A program made the translations under genes and the position numbers. Positions 11,438 to 17,545 of a DNA stretch of 17,545 nucleotides are shown here, in pieces. The notes beneath the pieces were generated by a model. That model searched no databases. It was not told where the DNA came from and saw only the letters and a program-made list of their open reading frames with translations. The DNA comes from Gp13-AA77 sp036521995 (GTDB taxonomy: Bacteria > Acidobacteriota > Terriglobia > UBA7540), in NCBI GenBank assembly GCA_036521995.1, contig DATDGR010000032.1, forward strand, positions 1-17,545, written 5' to 3'. The stretch's first letter is position 1; each line of letters opens with the position of its first letter.

Positions 11438-12292
11438 TCACCCGTAACTCAACTTCCTCTCCGCCCACTGCACCAGCGAGATCAGGCACACCACCAGCAG
11501 CAGCATGCTCAGCGAAATCGCGGCACCCAGCGGCCAATTGTACGCGGCACCGAAAAGGCTGACTACTACGTTCGAGATCATGATGCCACTCGGACCGCCG
11601 AGCAGTAACGGCGCCAGAAAGTCGCCCAGCGAGAGCACGAAGGCGAAGGTGGCGCCGGCCAGCACTCCCGGCAGCGACAACGGCAGGATCACCTTGCGCA
11701 AAGTCCCGGCCGGAGTCGCGCCCAGATCCTCAGAGGCCTCGAGGAGCGGCCGCGGGACGTGCTCGAGTGAAGCGTAGATCGGCAGAAAGGCAAAGGGCGT
11801 GTAGATGTGCGTCAAGGTGACCACCACGGCGAGCGGGCTGTAAAGCAGGGCTTCCACCGGATGCCGGGTGAGATGAAAATACTGAAGCAGCGTGTTGAGC
11901 ACGCCGTCGCTGCCCAAGATGGTCTTCCAGGCGTAGGCCCGCACGAGGTAGCTCACCCACAGCGGAATAATCACGAGCTGGTAGAGCAGATGTTTGCGGA
12001 CGACGGCCTTGAAAGACAAGAAGTAGGCTAGCGGATAGGCCAGCACCACGGCGAAAACCGTCACGGCCCCCGCGATCTTCATGGAGCGCAGCAACACGGT
12101 GAGGTAAACCGGGTTGCGCCAGAGTTCGCGATAGTTGTCGAGGTTCCACTGATGGACGATGATTCCGGCCGACACGCGCCAGAAGCTGTGCGCAAACAGC
12201 AGGGCGTAAGGCAGAAGCAGAAAGCCGGCGACCCAGAGCACGGGTGGGATCGCCACTGCCGCTTTGTAACGACGCGAGTACACAGGAAGCAC
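11438..12292 (-). CDS. potB: polyamine-type ABC transporter permease PotB
   Basis: This 284-residue permease is complete and pairs with PotC. Residues 11-37 form the first helix, with further hydrophobic segments near 70-97, 101-118, 151-172, 205-224 and 250-275. The EAA loop LLEASEDLGATPAGTLRKVILPLSLPG (about 183-209) is intact, split here as LLEASEDLGATPAG and TLRKVILPLSLPG. The frame begins at GTG 12292 and an in-frame stop lies just upstream, so the start cannot be much earlier. There is no strong ribosome binding site. It is separated from potA by an unusual 0.7 kb gap and from potC by about 4.4 kb. Its last 64 residues are repeated in the truncated copy at 8314-8523. Confidence 0.93.
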   Translation of the reverse strand: MLPVYSRRYKAAVAIPPVLWVAGFLLLPYALLFAHSFWRVSAGIIVHQWNLDNYRELWRNPVYLTVLLRSMKIAGAVTVFAVVLAYPLAYFLSFKAVVRKHLLYQLVIIPLWVSYLVRAYAWKTILGSDGVLNTLLQYFHLTRHPVEALLYSPLAVVVTLTHIYTPFAFLPIYASLEHVPRPLLEASEDLGATPAGTLRKVILPLSLPGVLAGATFAFVLSLGDFLAPLLLGGPSGIMISNVVVSLFGAAYNWPLGAAISLSMLLLVVCLISLVQWAERKLSYG

Positions 12293-12483
12293 TAACGAGG
12301 CATCGTCTCAAACCATCGGCTGGCGGGCCGCCCTTGCAAGGCTCGCGCTTCGAGCAACACGCGCGGTCGGTTCCCTGGGCGCTGTCACAGCGGCTGTCCA
12401 AGAGCGCGATCCTGCTAAGTCCAATGAAAACCAGCGCCTTACCCTCAGTTTGACCCTCAGTCCGACTGGTTCTGGCCCGCTCA

Positions 12484-12653
12484 GGTTCGTTTTGGGTTCG
12501 TTTCGGGTTCGTTTTTAGCCATCCCGAGGGGGCCTTACTGATTCTAAGTGGCTTACTTCTCGGGGCATCTCAAAAGCTCGGGTTCGTTTAGGTTCGTTCT
12601 AGGTTCGTTTTTGCATCGTTTTGTTGATTCTACACAACTTCTCAGGTTCGTTT
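12484..12653. repeat. cluster of seven GGTTCGTTY repeats
   Basis: Copies lie at 12484, 12495, 12506, 12581, 12591, 12602 and 12645 (starts). The first three and the next three are spaced 10-11 bases apart, close to one helical turn. A longer unit seems doubled as well: TGATTCTA followed by ACTTCTC occurs near 12539 and again near 12624. Short, irregular spacing rules out a CRISPR array. It may be a dispersed repeat family, a binding array, or a slippage-prone tract. Confidence 0.75.
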
Positions 12654-12834
12654 TTGCAATTTTTTGACCGGGGGGAGGGGGGGGTCCCGAAAGAAAGGTC
12701 GCCAAGGGGGCCGGACTTGCTACTTGAAGCCTTGCCCCGGGCTCCCGACCGTTGCAAGGCGGCCACGATCGAATCCGATCGACCTCGATGCCAACCCCCA
12801 ATCCACTCATAGGCACCAACGCAACCAGAATCAT
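12553..12834 (-). CDS. doubtful 93-aa ORF overlapping the repeat cluster
   Basis: The frame starts with ATG at 12834, preceded by GAGG at a workable distance. It begins MILVALVPMSGLGVGIEV, which could be a short membrane segment. The remainder is low-complexity Pro-, Arg- and Asn-rich sequence, and the GGTTCGTTT repeats translate into recurring NEP motifs (KNEPRTNLNEPEL). That is what a repeat-derived reading frame looks like. I list it because it is the only frame in the gap with a plausible start, but it is probably not a real gene. Confidence 0.2.
   Translation of the reverse strand: MILVALVPMSGLGVGIEVDRIRSWPPCNGREPGARLQVASPAPLATFLSGPPPPPGQKIAKTNLRSCVESTKRCKNEPRTNLNEPELLRCPEK
12669..12684 (+). 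other. G-tract, possible G-quadruplex
   Basis: Two runs of six and eight G separated by one A lie next to the repeat cluster. The length allows four G-triplets in one strand, so a quadruplex is possible. It is also a site prone to slippage and sequencing error. Confidence 0.4.
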
Positions 12835-12844
12835 TGATACCTCA

Positions 12845-12885
12845 GGCCCTGTCTGGGCCAGATCATGCCGCCCGCCGCGGCGGGC
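12845..12885. repeat. hairpin and 16-bp perfect palindrome downstream of potA
   Basis: GGCCC (12845-12849) pairs with GGGCC (12855-12859) around TGTCT, and GCCCGCCGCGGCGGGC (12870-12885) is a perfect palindrome. They lie 110-150 bases past the potA stop. Neither is followed by a U-tract on the minus strand, so they are weak terminator candidates but could stabilise the 3' end of a potDA message. Confidence 0.5.
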
Positions 12886-12993
12886 TTAGCCGCCTGCTCC
12901 TTGGATATACCAAGAGACGACTCCATTTCAATAACACGAGAGTTAATGCGCACTACTGTACCACGGACATTTGCAGGGATAGAGCTTCATCGT

Positions 12994-14091
12994 TCAAAGT
13001 TCATCGTTTACTCTGACGGCGTTGGTCGCGTCGAACTCAAACCACCACGAGCCTCCGATTTCGCCCCGGCTCGGGACCCGGGCCAATAGCGTCTGGCCAT
13101 CGGGGCACGCGATTTCCACCAGATCGGTGGAGCCGCCGAAGACCTGCCGTCGAATGATCGCTGCAAATCGAACTACCCCCTCTGCGGCCGCCCTCATTTC
13201 ACTACCGCCCGGCGAGGCTTCGGTCTCCGGCGATAGCAAACGGATGCTCTCCGGCCGCAGCGAAAAAGTAGCGGCGCCATCTGCGTGGTTAGGCGCAGGC
13301 CAGGCCAGCGCGCCACAGCGCGCGCAACCGCCTTCCACCTGTCCGCGCAGCAGATTGGTCTGGCCGATGAAGGTGGCTGCGTAGGCGGTCGCCGGTCGCC
13401 GGTAGATCTCGCGCGGCGCCGCCACCTGCTCGAGCACGCCGCCGCGCAAAAGGGCGATGCGGTCCGAAAGCGCCATCGCCTCCTCCTGATCGTGGGTGAC
13501 GAACAGGAACGAGATTCCCACTTCACGCTGCAAGGACTTAAGCTCGAATTGCATCTCGCGGCGCAGGCCGGCATCAAGAGCCGAGAGGGGCTCATCGAGC
13601 AGCAGCATGGCCGGGCGGTTCACCAGGGCGCGGGCCAGGGCCACGCGTTGCTGCTGTCCGCCGCTCAATTGCGCCGGGCGCCGCGCTCCAAAGTCGCTCA
13701 TCTTGACCAAGGCCAGAGCGTCGCGAACCCGCTGGGGAATCTCCGCGCTCGTCACTTTGCGCACCCGGAGCCCGTAGGCGACGTTCTCAAAGACCGAAAG
13801 GTGGGGAAACAAGGCGTAGTGCTGAAAGACGGTGTTCACGCGGCGCTGGTAGGGCGGGAGAGAATCCAGCCGTTCGCCGGCCATCCGGATCTCGCCCGTG
13901 TCAGGGCGCTCGAAGCCGGCAATGAGCCGCAGCAGCGTGGTCTTACCGGAGCCGCTGGCGCCAAGGATCGTCAGAAACTCCGCCGGGGCCACTTCGAGCG
14001 AGACATCACGCAGGACAGTTACGGGCCCGAAGCGCTTTGAAACGGAACGAACATCCAGCAGGGGCTTCCCGCCTGTGACTCGAGTTTGCAT
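12994..14091 (-). CDS. potA: polyamine-type ABC transporter ATP-binding protein PotA
   Basis: This 365-residue cytoplasmic ATPase drives the PotBC channel. All nucleotide-binding motifs are present: Walker A GASGSGKT (44-51), Q-loop Q90 (FQHYALFPHLSV), signature LSGGQQ (142-147), Walker B LLLDEP (163-168), D-loop SALD (170-173) and the switch His H200 in THDQEEAMALSD. Residues from about 235 to the end form the TOBE regulatory domain typical of the polyamine and iron importer branch, including SLRPESIRL. A CxxC pair (C255, C258) in the TOBE region is unusual. The ATG at 14091 is the natural start of the family's N-terminus. It follows potD by 95 bases, which hold a hairpin-forming repeat. Substrate by homology is polyamine, but this ATPase branch also serves iron and other solutes; PotD and the permeases decide the call. 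Confidence 0.95.
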   Translation of the reverse strand: MQTRVTGGKPLLDVRSVSKRFGPVTVLRDVSLEVAPAEFLTILGASGSGKTTLLRLIAGFERPDTGEIRMAGERLDSLPPYQRRVNTVFQHYALFPHLSVFENVAYGLRVRKVTSAEIPQRVRDALALVKMSDFGARRPAQLSGGQQQRVALARALVNRPAMLLLDEPLSALDAGLRREMQFELKSLQREVGISFLFVTHDQEEAMALSDRIALLRGGVLEQVAAPREIYRRPATAYAATFIGQTNLLRGQVEGGCARCGALAWPAPNHADGAATFSLRPESIRLLSPETEASPGGSEMRAAAEGVVRFAAIIRRQVFGGSTDLVEIACPDGQTLLARVPSRGEIGGSWWFEFDATNAVRVNDEL

Positions 14092-14099
14092 GTTTGTCA

Positions 14100-14186
14100 G
14101 GCCCGAAGGGCCGACCTACCTCAGCCCTGGGCAACGCCCAAGGTGATCGAGCCTGCCCTGAAACACCAAGCTCTGAAAGGGCGACC
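14100..14186. repeat. hairpin-rich intergenic element between potD and potA
   Basis: Two stems are visible: GGCCC/GGGCC around GAA at about 14100-14112, and CCCTGGGC/GCCCAAGG around AAC at about 14124-14142. The flanking words GGGCGACCT and GACCTACCTCAGCCC fit a repeat family I recall between genes in Acidobacteriota and Planctomycetota; the family assignment is from memory. Lying inside the operon, it may modulate the ratio of potD to potA message. Confidence 0.55.
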
Positions 14187-15296
14187 TTACTGCGCAGCCT
14201 TCACCTCGTTCCAGGTCTCGTTGTACTTGTCGCGCCTGGGAACATCTTCCCAGAAATAGATTCGCTTCTGATACTCGTCGACGCTATCGAGGTGGAGGTT
14301 CTTCACCTGTTCGGGCGTCATGAAGCTGGCCGCGCGGGGATTGGCCGGGGTGTAGCCCGTCACGTCCGTCACCATCTTCTGAGTCTTGGGTTCAACCATG
14401 TACTCGAGAAACTGGTAAGCCAGATCTTTGTGCTCGCTGGCGGCGGTGATCATGAGGTGGTCGATCCAGCCCGTGGTATTCTCTTGCGGGATGGTCTCGC
14501 CGATCGGGAAGTTCGCTTTACGGAGCTGACTGGTCATCAGCGGCCAGCCCATCGCCAGCGTCACCTCGTGGTTCTGGAACAGGTTGGTCAGCTCGCCACC
14601 CGTCGACCAGATCTTGCGGATATTCGGCTTCAGCTCCAGAAGCTTCTGCTTGACCTTATCGAGCTCCGCGTCGCTGAGGTTGTAGAGGTGGCTGGGATCG
14701 GGTTTGTCATAGCCCAGGAGCTGCGCCGCCATGTAAAGCGTGGACAGATCGTCCCACACCGAGACCTGGCCGCGGTACTTCGGGTCCCACAGGATGGCCC
14801 AGCTGGCGGGAGGCTCCGGAAACTCGGTGGTCACATAAAGCAACGGATTCGGTCCCCACATGAACGGGACGCCGAAGGTCTTGCCCTGCAGGTGAACCAG
14901 CGGGCGCGAGGTGAGCTGGGGCGAAAGCTGGCTGTACGACGGGATCTGCGACAGGTCGAGCGGTGCTGCCAGGCCGGCCTTGGTGATCATGGTGGCCACG
15001 TCGCTCGAAGGCGAGATCACGTCGTAGTTGGCGGCGCTCCCGCCGCGCAGCTTCGCTACCAGCTCGTCGCTCGATCCCATGTACGACGCCGAAACCTTGC
15101 AGTGATGCTCCTCCTCAAAGGGATGCACGAAGGAAGGGTCGGCATAACCCTCCCACACCAGGAGCGTGAGAGTGGGCGTCTTGTTGCTGCAGGCCCCGAG
15201 GCCCAGGGTCAGCAGCGCAACCAGCCCAACCAGCAGAACCCGGAGTCGCCTCCTGGGCCGATTCGCTCGCGGGAAAAGCCGCCTAGTATCGCCCAT
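14187..15296 (-). CDS. potD: polyamine-type substrate-binding lipoprotein PotD
   Basis: This 369-residue extracytoplasmic binding protein of the PotD/PotF family hands substrate to the permeases. The N-terminus has a long basic region (RRLFPRANRPRRRLR), a hydrophobic core and a lipobox LGLGAC with C36 as the lipidated residue, so it is membrane-tethered. After that comes LTLLVWEGYADPSFVHPFEEEHHC, the typical first strand and helix of the family, then YDVISPSSDVATMI, GVPFMWGPNPLLY, and WSTGGELTNLF. The acidic and aromatic residues that bind amine groups in PotD (WEGY, SSD, W and E in the WSTGGE region) are present. I prefer the ATG at 15296; a TTG at 15326 would add ten residues without benefit. 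A 21-codon leader ORF overlaps this start. The substrate could also be another cationic amine. It is first in the pot cluster and divergent from the TonB receptor. Confidence 0.93.
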   Translation of the reverse strand: MGDTRRLFPRANRPRRRLRVLLVGLVALLTLGLGACSNKTPTLTLLVWEGYADPSFVHPFEEEHHCKVSASYMGSSDELVAKLRGGSAANYDVISPSSDVATMITKAGLAAPLDLSQIPSYSQLSPQLTSRPLVHLQGKTFGVPFMWGPNPLLYVTTEFPEPPASWAILWDPKYRGQVSVWDDLSTLYMAAQLLGYDKPDPSHLYNLSDAELDKVKQKLLELKPNIRKIWSTGGELTNLFQNHEVTLAMGWPLMTSQLRKANFPIGETIPQENTTGWIDHLMITAASEHKDLAYQFLEYMVEPKTQKMVTDVTGYTPANPRAASFMTPEQVKNLHLDSVDEYQKRIYFWEDVPRRDKYNETWNEVKAAQ

Positions 15297-15348
15297 CGGA
15301 AGCGGTCTGCGCCATCCAAGCCACAACGGTTCTGCTTGTGCGGCTCAT
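15283..15348 (-). CDS. 21-codon leader ORF overlapping the potD start
   Basis: ATG at 15348 with AAGGAG 9 bases upstream begins a 21-residue frame (MSRTSRTVVAWMAQTASDGRY) that stops at 15283-15285, inside potD and 14 bases past its ATG. It has a much better ribosome binding site than potD itself. Translational coupling or a regulatory leader peptide is likely. The other reading is that potD really starts here and a one-base frameshift, biological or from assembly, separates the frames. Confidence 0.5.
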   Translation of the reverse strand: MSRTSRTVVAWMAQTASDGRY

Positions 15349-15357
15349 TCGGCGGTT

Positions 15358-15363
15358 CTCCTT
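15358..15363 (-). promoter_or_regulatory. strong ribosome binding site of the leader ORF
   Basis: AAGGAG on the minus strand, 9 bases before the ATG at 15348. It overlaps the -35 element proposed for the opposite gene. Confidence 0.6.
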
Positions 15364-15390
15364 GACAAGTCGTTAGCCTTACTCTAGGCT
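15362..15390 (+). promoter_or_regulatory. sigma70-type promoter of the TonB receptor gene
   Basis: A perfect TTGACA (15362-15367) and a weak TAGGCT (15385-15390) are 17 bases apart. Transcription would begin near 15397, about 55 bases ahead of the receptor start. The weak -10 suggests a need for an activator, or that the match is chance. Confidence 0.5.
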
Positions 15391-15396
15391 TGCGGG

Positions 15397-15425
15397 ATTA
15401 TATTAGCGTCGGGTTTGGGTCGCAA
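15397..15425 (-). promoter_or_regulatory. sigma70-type promoter of the potD operon
   Basis: On the minus strand TTGCGA (15425-15420) and a perfect TATAAT (15402-15397) are exactly 17 bases apart. Transcription would begin near 15390, about 40 bases ahead of the leader ORF. Confidence 0.7.
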
Positions 15426-15452
15426 GCTGAATACTGGTCACGGGAGGTCCCG

Positions 15453-17545
15453 ATGGATATCAGACGGCTGGCGAACTTCGTGTGTGTGGTGGCGGCCCTT
15501 GGCTGCGCGGCCGCGGCCTCTGCCCAGACCACCGGGACTCTGCGCGGCGCCGTGACGGATCAAAGCGGCTCCCTGATCCCGGGCGCCAAAGTCACGGCCA
15601 CCCTGGAGGAGACGCAGGTCAGCCGCTCGACCAGCAGCGATGCCTCCGGCGACTATGAGTTTGCGTCCGTACAGGTGGGGCATTACACCCTTAACGTGGA
15701 ATCGGCGGGCTTCAAGGCCTATGTTGCGAAGGGTATTGAAGTCACCCTGGGCCACGTGATCGTGGCGAACGTCCGGCTGGAGCTCGGAATGGTGACCCAG
15801 GTGGTGACGACCACGGCGGCGGCGCCGTTGGTTGAGACCACCAGCACCCAGCTGGGTGCGGTTATGAACGCGCGTTCGGTGGTGGATCTTCCCTTGAACG
15901 CCCGCGACACTTACCAGTTGCTGCAGCTCCAGCCAGGCGTGCAATCGCAGGTGGGTTCTGACCTCTTTTACGGCAGTGACCAGACCGGGTCGGTGTCGGT
16001 GAACGGGGGCCGCGGTCGGTCGAACAACTTCATGGTGAACGGTGGCGACGCCAACGACCAGTTCGCCAACCTCCCCTCCATCCAGCCTTCACCCGACACC
16101 ATCGAGGAGTTCCGGGTTCTCACCAATACCTTTGACGCCGAGTTCGGGCGCAATTCCGGCTCCATCATCGACGTGGTCACCAAGTCCGGTACCAACCACT
16201 TTCACGGCGACGTGTATGAGTTCTTTCGCAACCAGGTCCTGAACGCGCGCGGGTTCTTCGATACTGAGAAGCCCGCCTTTCAACAGAACCAATTCGGCGG
16301 CACGCTGGGCGGTCCGATCCGAAAAGACAAGACCTTCTTCTTCGGGTCCTATGAGGGACGGCGCATCCTGCAGGGGATCTCCTCCGACGTCGTTACTGTA
16401 CCCAGTCTCGCCGAGCGGACCGGCGATTTCTCGGAGGTTGGGACCTTTACGGGTACTCTAACCGACGCCAACGTGGCTTCGCTGATGAACGGGCGGCCAG
16501 GCTGCGACAGCGCGGTGGCGGCCCAAGGAGGCCCGCCGACGATTACCGCCAACACGCCTTACTCCACCATCTTCCCCACGGGGAAGATTCCTATGCCTTG
16601 CTTTGATCAGACCGCCTTGGATCTGATGAACCAGTTTGTGCCGACGCCCAATATCGGCACGAACCAGTATCAATCCGTGCCGAATTCAAACAGCCGCCAG
16701 GACCAATTCACCGTCAAGATCGATCAGAAGATCACTGACACCCAGCAACTGTCGGGCTACTACTACTTCAACGACAACTTCCAGTTTGAACCTTTTTCCT
16801 TTTTCCAGGCTGCCGGGGCCAGCGTTCCCGGTTTTGGCGCCAACTTCGCCACCCGCGCCCAGCAGGTGAACCTTACCCACACCTGGCTGATCAACCCCAC
16901 CACGGTGAACGAATTTCGCTTCGCCTATTCACGCGAAGGTCAGGCGCAGTTGAATCAGCCGGTTCGCACCAATCTTGTCCAGGACTCCTGCGTCACGGTT
17001 CCAGCCGACCAGTGCTTCTCGGATCCCAACAATCCGTCGTTGGGTATCACTCCCTATCTCGGCCCCCAGTTTGAAGGCGTACCCTTCATCACGGTTAACG
17101 GCGGGTTCGTGATCGGCAACAATTATGAAGGCCAGTTACCACAGTTTGGGAATACCTTTCAATGGTCAGACAGCCTCAGCAAGGTCGTAGGAAAGCACAC
17201 CTTGAAGTTCGGGTCTGACGTGCGGCGGCAGCAGTTCAATCAGCTTCTCTATTTCAACGTCAACGGCGACTTCACCTTCTCGGGGGGCGGCGCCAACGAC
17301 CCCGGCCTGGTGGACGCCAACGGCAACAGCGACCTGACTCCCAACTACCTGTTGGGCCTGCCCGACAGTTATACCCAGGGCTCGGCGCAGCTCGAGGCCG
17401 TTCGCAGCACGTCGCTCTACCTGTACGCGCAGGATAGTTGGAAGATCAGGCCGAACGTGACCTTGAACTACGGATTGCGCTGGGAACTCAACACACCCAT
17501 CGCGGACAAATTTAATCGTATTCAAACCTTCAGGCCGGGCCAGGC
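15453..17545 (+). CDS. Oar-like TonB-dependent receptor with carboxypeptidase-regulatory-like domain (partial, 3' end cut)
   Basis: The first 697 residues are present; members of this family usually exceed 1000. ATG at 15453 has GGAGG (15443-15447) 5 bases upstream. Residues 1-24 form a Sec signal peptide (ending ASA, then Q25). Residues about 27-110 form a CarboxypepD_reg domain (GTLRGAVTDQSGSLIPGAKV, SGDYEFASVQVGHYTL). The plug domain spans about 125-250 (LPLNARDTYQLLQLQPGV, SVNGGRGRSNNFMVNGG, FDAEFGRNSGSIIDVVTKSG), and the outer-membrane beta-barrel begins near HGDVYEFFRN. This is the large Oar-like class abundant in Acidobacteriota, thought to import large or complex nutrients across the outer membrane; the substrate cannot be told from sequence. 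It is divergent from potD, with overlapping promoters, so coordinated or competing expression with the pot genes is possible. No stop codon is reached before the window ends. Confidence 0.9.
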   Translation, partial: MDIRRLANFVCVVAALGCAAAASAQTTGTLRGAVTDQSGSLIPGAKVTATLEETQVSRSTSSDASGDYEFASVQVGHYTLNVESAGFKAYVAKGIEVTLGHVIVANVRLELGMVTQVVTTTAAAPLVETTSTQLGAVMNARSVVDLPLNARDTYQLLQLQPGVQSQVGSDLFYGSDQTGSVSVNGGRGRSNNFMVNGGDANDQFANLPSIQPSPDTIEEFRVLTNTFDAEFGRNSGSIIDVVTKSGTNHFHGDVYEFFRNQVLNARGFFDTEKPAFQQNQFGGTLGGPIRKDKTFFFGSYEGRRILQGISSDVVTVPSLAERTGDFSEVGTFTGTLTDANVASLMNGRPGCDSAVAAQGGPPTITANTPYSTIFPTGKIPMPCFDQTALDLMNQFVPTPNIGTNQYQSVPNSNSRQDQFTVKIDQKITDTQQLSGYYYFNDNFQFEPFSFFQAAGASVPGFGANFATRAQQVNLTHTWLINPTTVNEFRFAYSREGQAQLNQPVRTNLVQDSCVTVPADQCFSDPNNPSLGITPYLGPQFEGVPFITVNGGFVIGNNYEGQLPQFGNTFQWSDSLSKVVGKHTLKFGSDVRRQQFNQLLYFNVNGDFTFSGGGANDPGLVDANGNSDLTPNYLLGLPDSYTQGSAQLEAVRSTSLYLYAQDSWKIRPNVTLNYGLRWELNTPIADKFNRIQTFRPGQ

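Larger units (their letters stand above)
12293..12993. other. potA-potB gap, repeat-rich, no firm gene
   Basis: Seven hundred bases lie between two genes that normally abut or overlap. The gap holds seven GGTTCGTTT-type repeats (12484-12653), a G-tract (12669-12684), a hairpin at 12845-12859, a 16-bp perfect palindrome at 12870-12885, and TTCATCGTT repeated at its right edge. One weak frame is noted separately. No transposase or terminal inverted repeats are visible. Confidence 0.6.

Noticed and set aside
8314..12292. GloVer pair as an insertion sequence or transposon
   Set aside because: There is no transposase, integrase, terminal inverted repeat or short target duplication. The flanking potB repeat is too diverged (about 11%) to be a fresh target duplication.
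12484..12653. possible CRISPR array
   Set aside because: The unit is only 9 bases, the spacing is 10 to 75 bases and irregular, there are no unique spacers of uniform length, and no cas genes are present.
13285..14040. 251-residue plus-strand frame across potA
   Set aside because: It is the complement of the ATPase motifs of potA.
14094..15365. 423-residue plus-strand frame across potD
   Set aside because: It is antisense to potD, which has a lipobox and family motifs throughout. The opposite frame shows only low-complexity Arg/Gln/His sequence.

Overview
The window is about 17.5 kb of moderately high-GC bacterial chromosome. It most likely comes from an Acidobacteriota genome. That rests on the RpoC N-terminus and length (about 1398 aa), the Oar-like TonB-dependent receptor with a carboxypeptidase-regulatory-like domain, the GloVer-repeat proteins, and hairpin-type dispersed intergenic repeats. 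All of this is recognised by eye; no database search was run.

Layout. (1) 107-4679, + strand: rpoC with a TTG start, then a small eight-cysteine zinc-ribbon-like protein. (2) 4685-15296, - strand: a polyamine-type ABC uptake locus read right to left as potD (binding lipoprotein), potA (ATPase), potB (permease 1), then after a large interruption potC (permease 2) and a Tat-signal FAD amine-oxidase-like flavoprotein. (3) The interruption between potB and potC, about 7.1-11.4 kb, holds two secreted seven-repeat GloVer proteins, an N-terminally truncated second copy of potB, and two small exported proteins of unknown function. A 0.7 kb gene-poor gap rich in short GGTTCGTTT repeats separates potA from potB. 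(4) 15453 to the window end, + strand: an Oar/SusC-like TonB-dependent receptor, divergent from potD and cut off by the window edge.

How it fits together. PotD, PotA, PotB and PotC make a complete spermidine/putrescine-type importer, and the adjacent flavoprotein could oxidise amines, so the ancestral unit was probably potDABC plus oxidase. It has been split. A terminator-like hairpin follows potB, and a 64-residue C-terminal piece of a second potB, about 89% identical to the intact one, sits on the potC side of the GloVer pair. A frame-shifted scrap of a third GloVer/TIG C-terminus lies between the two GloVer genes. Together these suggest past duplication, recombination and gene loss inside a transport operon.

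The potD/receptor divergent region carries two promoter-like elements that overlap face to face, and a 21-codon leader ORF with a strong ribosome binding site that overlaps the potD start. I saw no tRNA, rRNA, CRISPR array, transposase or integrase.
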